The notes under the pieces were generated by a model. It saw nothing but the letters and a program-made list of their open reading frames with translations, searched no databases and had not been told where the DNA came from. This document shows positions 22,500 to 29,730 of a stretch of 29,730 nt of DNA, piece by piece (the first letter of the stretch is position 1; every line of letters starts with the position of its first letter). The translations under genes were made by a program, and so were the position numbers. The stretch is taken from contig JBLNDG010000052.1 of the NCBI GenBank assembly GCA_050261415.1, positions 1 through 29,730 of the forward strand, in the 5' to 3' direction. This stretch comes from JBLNDG01 sp050261415 (GTDB lineage Bacteria; Bacillota; Clostridia; Lutisporales; Lutisporaceae).

Positions 22500-25400
22500 A
22501 TGTTGGTACATCCAATCTCTGCTGGGAAAATTCACAGAATGAGCTATTCAAAAATTGACGAAGTAATGGATATGCCTAATCTGATTGAGGTACAGAAGAA
22601 CTCTTACAACTGGTTTTTAGAGGAAGGTCTGAGAGAGGTATTCAATGATGTATCCCCAATTCAGGATTATACAGGCAATCTGATACTTGACTTTGTTGAC
22701 TATTCGCTGGATGGAAAACCGAAATATTCAGTCGAAGAATGCAAAGAAAGAGATGTTACATATTCCGCTCCTTTGAAGGTGAAAATTAGACTTATTAATA
22801 AGGAAACCAATGAAGTCAAGGAACAGGAAGTATTTATGGGGGATTTCCCTCTGATGACTGACCAAGGCACGTTTATTATTAACGGTGCGGAAAGAGTTAT
22901 AGTAAGCCAGCTGGTTAGGTCACCAGGGGTTTACTACGCTGAGACAATTGATAAAACCGGAAAAAGGCTGTATTCATCTACGGTAATTCCTAATAGAGGT
23001 GCCTGGCTGGAATACGAGACAGATTCCAACGATATTTTGTGGGTAAGAATTGACAGAACAAGAAAGATTCCTATAACTGTACTTTTAAGAGCTTTAGGTT
23101 TTGGTACGGACGGGCAGATTGAAAGCGTTTTGGGCGAAGATGAAAGAATAAAAGCCACTCTTCAGAAGGATGGAACTAAAACTGAAGAAGAGGGTCTGAT
23201 TGAGGTTTATAAACGTTTGAGACCGGGTGAACCTCCTACAGTTGAAAGTGCAAAATCACTTCTTGATGTATTGTTCTTTGATGCAAAAAGGTATGATCTT
23301 GCAAAATTCGGAAGGTATAAATTCAACAAAAAGCTGAGTATCAGCGGAAGACTTGTAGGACAAACGGTTGAGAAGGAAATAGTTGACCCGAGGACTGGAG
23401 AAGTTCTTGCAGAGGCTAATGAAAAGATATCCAGGGAAAAGGCTATAAAAATTCAAAATGCAGGTGTAAACGAAGTCTATGTATCGGTTGAAGGCAGACC
23501 TATCAAAGTACTTGGCAACAACACAGTAGACATCAACAAATACCTGAACTTCGACATATCGGATTTAAACATAAAAGAACTCGTCAATCTCGGCGTATTA
23601 AAGGAAATATTGCAGAAATTCAGTTCTGAGGATGAGATAAAGGAAGAAATAAAGAACCGTTTGAAGGATCTCATACCCAAGCATATACTGATTGACGACA
23701 TAATTGCTTCAATTAACTATAACATTAATCTATCCAGCGGAATTGGATCTACAGATGATATAGACCACCTGGGCAACAGAAGGCTCAGATCTGTCGGCGA
23801 ATTGCTGCAGAACCAGTTCAGGATCGGTTTATCCAGGATGGAGAGGGTTGTAAAGGAAAGAATGACCATCCAGGATATAGATGTTGTTACTCCGCAGCAG
23901 CTGGTTAATATAAGACCGGTTGCGGCTGCCATAAAGGAATTCTTTGGAAGCTCCCAGCTGTCCCAGTTTATGGATCAGACAAACCCACTTGCGGAGCTTA
24001 CGCATAAGAGAAGACTGTCTGCCCTTGGACCCGGCGGTTTGTCCAGAGAGAGGGCAGGATACGAAGTCAGAGACGTGCACCATTCCCACTATGGCAGAAT
24101 GTGCCCGATAGAAACTCCTGAAGGACCTAACATAGGTCTTATAGGTTCTTTGAGTACCTATGCGCGAATCGACGAATATGGCTTCATCGAAGCTCCGTAC
24201 AGGCTCGTTAAGACTGACGAAAATGGAGTAAAATTCGTAACTGACGAAATCGTATACCTAACCGCGGATGTTGAAGATGAATTTGTTATAGCCCAGGCAA
24301 ACGAACCACTTGATGAAGAGGGCAGGTTCATTGATAAAAGGGTTACTGCAAGAGCAAGGCATGAAGTGCTTATTGTACCCAATACTGAGGTTGAATTCAT
24401 GGACGTATCTCCAAAACAGGTTGTATCAGTTGCAACTGCAATGATACCATTCCTGGAGAACGATGACGCCAACAGAGCCCTCATGGGTTCCAACATGCAG
24501 CGTCAGGCAGTACCGCTTATAAAACCCGATTCCCCTATAGTAGGAACAGGTATGGAATATAAATCTGCAAGGGATTCAGGGGTAATTGTGCTGGCAAAGA
24601 ATGACGGCATAGTGGAAAAAGTAAGCTCAAATGAGGTTATAATTAGGACAAATAAAGGTGAACGGGATAGATACAAGCTCCTGAAGTTCATAAGATCCAA
24701 TCAGGGAACCTGTATAAACCAGCGTCCTGTCGTTAGAAAAGGTGAAGTTATTAAAAAGGGCGATACGGTAGCTGACGGACCATCTACGGATAAGGGCGAA
24801 ACTTCACTGGGCAGGAACATACTCATTGGGTTTATGACTTGGGAAGGCTACAACTACGAGGATGCTATCCTTATCAGTGAAAAACTGGTTAAGGAGGATG
24901 TTTTCACATCCATCCATATAGAGGAATATGAAGCAGAGGCAAGGGATACAAAGCTGGGCCCTGAAGAAATAACCAGAGATATACCCAATGTTGGTGAAGA
25001 AGCATTGAAGGACCTTGATGAGAGGGGAATAATCAGAATAGGCGCCGAAGTCAGAGCCGGTGATATCCTTGTAGGAAAAGTAACACCTAAAGGCGAGACC
25101 GAGCTCACAGCTGAAGAAAGGCTTTTAAGGGCAATATTCGGAGAAAAGGCAAGAGAGGTAAGGGATACATCCTTAAGGGTACCGCACGGAGAAGCCGGTA
25201 TAATAGTAGACGTAAAGGTATTCACAAGGGAAAACGGTGACGAGCTGCCTCCCGGAGTCAACCAGCTGGTAAGGTGCTATATAGCACAGAAGAGAAAAAT
25301 ATCAGTAGGTGACAAGATGGCAGGCCGCCATGGTAATAAGGGTGTTATTTCAAGAGTACTTCCTGAGGAAGACATGCCGTTCCTCCCGAATGGTACACCT

Positions 25401-26528
25401 CTTCAGATAGTTTTGAATCCTCTTGGCGTACCTTCTCGTATGAATATAGGTCAGGTTCTCGAGGTTCATCTTGGACTTGCGGCAAAGGCGCTTGGATGGA
25501 AAATCGCTACTCCGGTATTCGATGGTGCAAGGGAAGATACTATACTCGAGACTATAGAGTATGCAAACAAAGTGCTGCAGGTTAAGAAGAACCTGAGAAT
25601 GATAAAAGAAAAAATATTAATAAATAATAAAATGAGAGACAGCGAAACTGAAGAAGGTCAGCTTCCGGTAGAGGTACCGGATATCAAGGACGAAATAAAG
25701 GAAAACGTAGAAGTAATCAATGAACTTCTTGAGCATGAAGTCTTTGATATAGATGCAAACCTCGCTTCTATCAAGGAAATGATTAAAGAAACAAACCTTG
25801 CAGATTTGAGAGGTATTCAAAGAATTGAAAAAGTATTTAAAGAAACACCTCTCGATGATATAGAACTTAGCAAGACGGGCAAGATACAGCTAAGGGACGG
25901 ACGTACAGGTGAGTACTTTGACAATGAGGTTACAGTGGGATACATGTATATCCTGAAGCTGTTGCACCTCGTCGATGACAAGATACATGCAAGGTCAACA
26001 GGCCCATACTCGTTGGTAACCCAGCAGCCTTTAGGCGGAAAAGCCCAGTTCGGAGGACAGCGGTTCGGTGAAATGGAAGTTTGGGCATTGGAAGCATATG
26101 GAGCTTCTCATACTTTGCAGGAAATACTTACTGTAAAGTCTGATGACGTTGTAGGAAGGGTCAAGACATATGAATCCATAGTAAAGGGTGAAAATATACC
26201 GGAGCCTGGCGTACCGGAGTCCTTCAAGGTTTTAATCAAGGAACTGCAGAGCTTGGCTTTAGATGTAAAGGTCCTGTCGGAAGAAAACGAAGAAATAACT
26301 ATCAAGGAATCGGTTGACGATGACGTAGAGGATCTCAGCGCCGACATGGAAGGAAGAGAGGACATGGACTTTGCAAGTCTGCCATATAAAGGAGAAACTC
26401 GAACTGAAGAGGATTTGTATGACGACTATGATGAAGAAGCAGAAATAACTGATGAATTTGAAGGAGAACTGGACTTCGAAGAGATACTCATAGACGATGA
26501 AGAAGTTGATGAGGATGAAGAATTCTAA
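22500..26528 (+). CDS. rpoB: DNA-directed RNA polymerase subunit beta
   Basis: This is the catalytic beta subunit and the rifamycin-binding subunit. ATG 22500 (MLVHPISAGKIHRMSYSK) follows AAGGGGTG; a GTG at 22488 would lie within that site. Conserved parts include the rifampicin pocket FGSSQLSQFMDQTNPLAEL...HKRRLSALGPGG (about 23940-24040), GDKMAGRHGNKG and the C-terminal HARSTGPYSLVTQQPLGGKAQFGGQRFGEMEVWALEAYGA region. At 1342 residues it is longer than the roughly 1190 of B. subtilis. Part of the excess is a lineage-type insertion at about residues 1023-1126. The rest is a very acidic C-terminal tail (about 1260-1342). Confidence 0.97.
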   Translation: MLVHPISAGKIHRMSYSKIDEVMDMPNLIEVQKNSYNWFLEEGLREVFNDVSPIQDYTGNLILDFVDYSLDGKPKYSVEECKERDVTYSAPLKVKIRLINKETNEVKEQEVFMGDFPLMTDQGTFIINGAERVIVSQLVRSPGVYYAETIDKTGKRLYSSTVIPNRGAWLEYETDSNDILWVRIDRTRKIPITVLLRALGFGTDGQIESVLGEDERIKATLQKDGTKTEEEGLIEVYKRLRPGEPPTVESAKSLLDVLFFDAKRYDLAKFGRYKFNKKLSISGRLVGQTVEKEIVDPRTGEVLAEANEKISREKAIKIQNAGVNEVYVSVEGRPIKVLGNNTVDINKYLNFDISDLNIKELVNLGVLKEILQKFSSEDEIKEEIKNRLKDLIPKHILIDDIIASINYNINLSSGIGSTDDIDHLGNRRLRSVGELLQNQFRIGLSRMERVVKERMTIQDIDVVTPQQLVNIRPVAAAIKEFFGSSQLSQFMDQTNPLAELTHKRRLSALGPGGLSRERAGYEVRDVHHSHYGRMCPIETPEGPNIGLIGSLSTYARIDEYGFIEAPYRLVKTDENGVKFVTDEIVYLTADVEDEFVIAQANEPLDEEGRFIDKRVTARARHEVLIVPNTEVEFMDVSPKQVVSVATAMIPFLENDDANRALMGSNMQRQAVPLIKPDSPIVGTGMEYKSARDSGVIVLAKNDGIVEKVSSNEVIIRTNKGERDRYKLLKFIRSNQGTCINQRPVVRKGEVIKKGDTVADGPSTDKGETSLGRNILIGFMTWEGYNYEDAILISEKLVKEDVFTSIHIEEYEAEARDTKLGPEEITRDIPNVGEEALKDLDERGIIRIGAEVRAGDILVGKVTPKGETELTAEERLLRAIFGEKAREVRDTSLRVPHGEAGIIVDVKVFTRENGDELPPGVNQLVRCYIAQKRKISVGDKMAGRHGNKGVISRVLPEEDMPFLPNGTPLQIVLNPLGVPSRMNIGQVLEVHLGLAAKALGWKIATPVFDGAREDTILETIEYANKVLQVKKNLRMIKEKILINNKMRDSETEEGQLPVEVPDIKDEIKENVEVINELLEHEVFDIDANLASIKEMIKETNLADLRGIQRIEKVFKETPLDDIELSKTGKIQLRDGRTGEYFDNEVTVGYMYILKLLHLVDDKIHARSTGPYSLVTQQPLGGKAQFGGQRFGEMEVWALEAYGASHTLQEILTVKSDDVVGRVKTYESIVKGENIPEPGVPESFKVLIKELQSLALDVKVLSEENEEITIKESVDDDVEDLSADMEGREDMDFASLPYKGETRTEEDLYDDYDEEAEITDEFEGELDFEEILIDDEEVDEDEEF

Positions 26529-26568
26529 TACTGTCAAGGTATTACGATTTATCTAATTAATTAAAGAA

Positions 26569-26584
26569 GGGAGCGATACCTCCT
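26569..26584 (+). promoter_or_regulatory. rpoC ribosome site within a small hairpin
   Basis: GGAG (26570-26573) of the Shine-Dalgarno AAGGGAG can pair with CTCC (26580-26583) just before the TTG start, loop 6 nt, extendable by a G-U and an A-T pair. Pairing would reduce access to the site. Confidence 0.4.
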
Positions 26585-29500
26585 TGTTTGAGTTAAATAA
26601 CTTTGAGGCAATTAAAATAGGGTTGGCTTCTCCTGAAAAGATAAGGGAATGGTCAAGGGGGGAAGTCAAAAAACCGGAAACAATCAATTACAGGACATTG
26701 AAACCAGAAAAAGAGGGTCTTTTCTGTGAAAAGATTTTCGGGCCTACAAAGGACTGGGAATGTCATTGCGGAAAGTATAAGAGAATCAGATACAAGGGTA
26801 TAGTATGTGATCGCTGCGGTGTTGAAATAACAAAGTCAAAGGTCAGAAGGGAAAGAATGGGGCATATTGAGCTCGCTGCACCGGTTTCCCACATTTGGTA
26901 TTTTAAAGGGATACCGAGCAGGATGGGCTTGATACTGGATATGTCTCCAAGAGCCTTGGAAAAGGTTCTGTACTTTGCTTCCTACATAGTTATTGACCCC
27001 GGTGACACGGCCCTTTCCAAGAAACAACTTCTTACAGAAAAGGAATACAGGGAAAACGTAGAAAAATACGGTAACAGATTCAGGGCAGGTATGGGAGCCG
27101 AATCAATAAAGGAACTCCTCGTAGAGCTTGATCTTGATAAGCTTTCCAAGGAACTCAGGTCAGACCTTAAAGATAGTACAGGGCAAAAACGGCTTAGAAC
27201 AGTTAGAAGGCTGGAAGTTGTAGAGGCATTCAAAAATTCAGGAAATAAACCTGAATGGATGATACTTGACGCTATACCTGTAATTCCTCCGGATCTGAGA
27301 CCTATGGTGCAGTTGGACGGCGGAAGGTTTGCCACATCAGATTTAAACGACCTTTACAGAAGGGTTATCAATAGAAATAACAGGCTCAAAAGGCTTCTGG
27401 ACCTGGGAGCACCTGATATCATTGTTAGAAACGAGAAAAGGATGCTTCAGGAAGCAGTTGACGCTCTGATCGACAATGGCAGAAGAGGCAGACCTGTAAC
27501 CGGCCCTGGGAACAGGCCATTGAAATCCTTGAGTGATATGCTGAAGGGCAAGCAGGGAAGATTCAGGCAGAACCTTCTTGGAAAACGTGTTGACTACTCA
27601 GGCCGTTCCGTTATAGTAGTCGGCCCTGAGCTGAAGTTATTCCAGTGTGGTTTGCCGAATGAAATGGCTTTGGAACTTTTCAAGCCTTTCGTAATGAAGA
27701 AGCTTGTAAATGATGGACTTGCACATAATATAAAGAGTGCAAAGAGGATGGTTGAAAGGGTAAAACCCGAGGTATGGGATATACTCGAAGAGGTAATCAG
27801 TGAGCACCCTGTACTTTTAAACCGTGCACCAACGCTTCACAGACTTGGTATCCAGGCTTTCGAACCAATACTGGTGCAAGGCAGGGCATTGAAGATTCAT
27901 CCGCTTGTTTGTACAGCTTATAATGCTGACTTCGACGGAGACCAGATGGCTGTGCACGTTCCGTTGTCAGTGGAAGCACAGGCGGAAGCAAGATTCCTAA
28001 TGCTTTCAGCAAACAACATACTTGCACCAAAGGATGGAAGACCGGTTGTAAGTCCGACACAGGACATGGTTATGGGTGTATATTACCTGACAATTTATGT
28101 TCCTGGTGAAATAGGCGAGGGCAAAGTATTCAGCTGTATGGATGAAATGGTTATGGCATATCAGCTGGGCGAAGTATCCCTGCACGCAAAAGTAAGAGTA
28201 AGGCTTGAGAGGGAAATAAACGGAGTAATGAAGAGCAAGCTGGTAGAAAACACAGTCGGCCGCTTTATATTCAATGAATCAATACCTCAAGACCTTGGCT
28301 TTATAGAAAGAAAAACCGAAGATGACATGTTTAAACTGGAACTTGATCCAAAGGACAAGGAAGGCAACATGATTCCTATTGATAAATCCCTTTTGGGGAA
28401 AATAGTTGATAAAACTTATAGAAAGCATGGAAATACAAATACGGCATTAGTGCTTGACCAGATAAAGAGCTTGGGCTTCAAGTATTCTACCAAGGGTGCC
28501 GTTACAATAGGCGTATTTGACATGGAGATACCTCCATCTAAGAAGGAAATCCTGTCCAGTGCGGATGAAAAAGTTGACAGAATTGAAAAAATGTACAGAA
28601 GAGGTCTTATTTCAGACGAGGAAAGATACGAGCAGGTTATCGAAACCTGGAAGACGGCTACGGATGATGTAACGAAAGCACTGATGGATAACCTCGACAA
28701 GCTCAACCCTGTATACATGATGGCAAACTCCGGAGCAAGAGGTAGCGTAAACCAGATCAAGCAGCTCTGCGGTATGAGAGGCCTTATGGCTGATACATCA
28801 GGTAGAATAATTGAGATACCTATAAAGGCAAACTTCCGTGAAGGCCTTGACGTTTTGGAATTCTTCACATCGACACACGGCGCAAGAAAAGGTCTTGCTG
28901 ATACGGCACTCCGTACAGCAGACTCAGGTTATCTGACCCGACGTCTTGTCGATGTAAGCCAGGATGTTATAGTGAGGGAAGAAGATTGCGGTACTGAAGA
29001 AGGACTTCTGATAGGTGAAATAAAGGATGGCAACGAAATAATAGAAAAGCTTAGTGACAGACTCGTAGGAAGATATGCCAACGGCGATGTTACGAATCCG
29101 GAAACCGGGGAAGTTATTGTCCGCAGGAATGATCTTATTACGGACAGCATTGCTAATACCATAATCAAGTTAGGAATTAAAAAGGTACCGATCCGATCCG
29201 TACTGACCTGCCACTCAAAATATGGAGTATGTACAAAATGCTATGGTCTAAACCTGGCAACAGGCGGCATGGTTCATATAGGCGAATCTGTAGGAATAAT
29301 AGCGGCACAGTCCATTGGTGAACCTGGTACGCAGCTTACAATGAGAACCTTCCACACCGGCGGTGTCGCGGGTGATGACATTACGCAAGGTCTCCCCAGA
29401 GTCGAGGAACTTTTTGAAGCCAGAAAGCCGAAAGGGCTGGCAATAATATCTGAAATTTCCGGTACTGTCAAGATAATTGACCAGAGGAAAAAGAAGGATG

Positions 29501-29730
29501 TTGTAGTACTGGCAGATGACGGAGATGCAAGGACATATACAATACCTTACGGCTCAAGACTCAGAGTTGTCGATGGTGACAAGATAGAAGCCGGAGATGA
29601 AATAACAGAAGGTTCCGTAAATCCGCACGACATTTTAAAAATAAAAGGTGTCGCAGGTGTTCAGTCGTATTTGCTGCAGGAAGTACAGAGGGTTTACAGG
29701 CTGCAGGGTGTTGATATAGCCGATAAGCAT
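26584..29730 (+). CDS. rpoC: DNA-directed RNA polymerase subunit beta' (3' end beyond window)
   Basis: The frame stays open from TTG 26584 to the last base, 1049 codons of an expected 1150-1200. It begins MFELNNFEAIKIGLASPEKIREW. It has the first zinc site ECHCGKYK...VCDRCG, the metal-binding NADFDGDQMAVH active-site motif and the second zinc site (CGTEEG and CHSKYGVCTKCYG). The bridge-helix/trigger-loop region includes QSIGEPGTQLTMRTFHTGG. The TTG start follows AAGGGAG at 26567-26573 by 10 nt and gives the expected N-terminus. It lies 55 nt after rpoB in the normal order. Confidence 0.97.
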   Translation, partial: MFELNNFEAIKIGLASPEKIREWSRGEVKKPETINYRTLKPEKEGLFCEKIFGPTKDWECHCGKYKRIRYKGIVCDRCGVEITKSKVRRERMGHIELAAPVSHIWYFKGIPSRMGLILDMSPRALEKVLYFASYIVIDPGDTALSKKQLLTEKEYRENVEKYGNRFRAGMGAESIKELLVELDLDKLSKELRSDLKDSTGQKRLRTVRRLEVVEAFKNSGNKPEWMILDAIPVIPPDLRPMVQLDGGRFATSDLNDLYRRVINRNNRLKRLLDLGAPDIIVRNEKRMLQEAVDALIDNGRRGRPVTGPGNRPLKSLSDMLKGKQGRFRQNLLGKRVDYSGRSVIVVGPELKLFQCGLPNEMALELFKPFVMKKLVNDGLAHNIKSAKRMVERVKPEVWDILEEVISEHPVLLNRAPTLHRLGIQAFEPILVQGRALKIHPLVCTAYNADFDGDQMAVHVPLSVEAQAEARFLMLSANNILAPKDGRPVVSPTQDMVMGVYYLTIYVPGEIGEGKVFSCMDEMVMAYQLGEVSLHAKVRVRLEREINGVMKSKLVENTVGRFIFNESIPQDLGFIERKTEDDMFKLELDPKDKEGNMIPIDKSLLGKIVDKTYRKHGNTNTALVLDQIKSLGFKYSTKGAVTIGVFDMEIPPSKKEILSSADEKVDRIEKMYRRGLISDEERYEQVIETWKTATDDVTKALMDNLDKLNPVYMMANSGARGSVNQIKQLCGMRGLMADTSGRIIEIPIKANFREGLDVLEFFTSTHGARKGLADTALRTADSGYLTRRLVDVSQDVIVREEDCGTEEGLLIGEIKDGNEIIEKLSDRLVGRYANGDVTNPETGEVIVRRNDLITDSIANTIIKLGIKKVPIRSVLTCHSKYGVCTKCYGLNLATGGMVHIGESVGIIAAQSIGEPGTQLTMRTFHTGGVAGDDITQGLPRVEELFEARKPKGLAIISEISGTVKIIDQRKKKDVVVLADDGDARTYTIPYGSRLRVVDGDKIEAGDEITEGSVNPHDILKIKGVAGVQSYLLQEVQRVYRLQGVDIADKH

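Noticed and set aside
1..29730. CRISPR array, phage genes or transposase
   Set aside because: No regularly spaced repeats and no integrase, transposase or phage structural motifs in any frame; the only dispersed repeats are the two 65-nt elements.

Overview
The window reads as a chromosomal segment of an anaerobic, low-to-moderate GC Gram-positive bacterium of class Clostridia. The ribosomal and RNA polymerase proteins are of Firmicutes type, Shine-Dalgarno sites are strong and TTG/GTG starts are frequent. The pilus locus has no secretin, and the redox genes are oxygen-sensitive tungsten/molybdenum and Fe-S enzymes. An Acetivibrio/Ruminiclostridium-like relative is my guess from general character; I could not run a search.

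Layout. (1) 1-3750: the last codons of tuf, then rpmG-secE-nusG-rplK-rplA. A second promoter and an L10-leader attenuator follow, then rplJ-rplL and a strong intrinsic terminator. (2) About 3830-15840: a Flp/Tad (type IVb) pilus operon. It holds a TadV-type prepilin peptidase, CpaE/TadZ, CpaF/TadA, TadB, TadC, a Flp pilin, two TadE-like pseudopilins, a 678-residue DUF5702/TadG-like coiled-coil protein and a second A24 peptidase. It ends in a signalling cassette (N-terminal domain plus TM plus FHA protein, small membrane protein, membrane-anchored Ser/Thr kinase) and a terminator. (3) 15900-21930: a Moco/Tuco-type riboswitch with a terminator, a four-cluster ferredoxin, a tungsten-type aldehyde ferredoxin oxidoreductase (AOR), a MoaD/ThiS-like protein, NuoE-like and NuoF-like subunits, and a HoxU/NuoG-N-like Fe-S protein. 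Together these look like an NAD-linked, possibly electron-bifurcating aldehyde oxidoreductase. (4) 22290-29730: rpoB with its own promoter and leader, then rpoC, cut by the window end.

All genes are on the + strand. The most notable large-scale fact is that rplJL and rpoBC, normally neighbours, are about 18.8 kb apart, with the Tad locus and the AOR module between them. The most unexplained small-scale feature is a two-copy structured element of about 65 nt (18477-18540 and 22046-22110). The copies lie in the same orientation on either side of the moaD/nuoE/nuoF/hoxU block, each preceded by a different 10-bp hairpin, and the base-paired arms are unchanged while most differences fall in loops.

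The Tad genes should build an extracellular fibre. CpaF powers the TadB/TadC platform, CpaE places it, A24 peptidases mature Flp and the TadE-like proteins, and the FHA/kinase pair probably gives phosphorylation control. In the AOR module, electrons from aldehyde oxidation at the pterin/4Fe-4S site would pass through the polyferredoxin to the NuoEF-like flavin subunit, with the riboswitch coupling expression to pterin cofactor supply.
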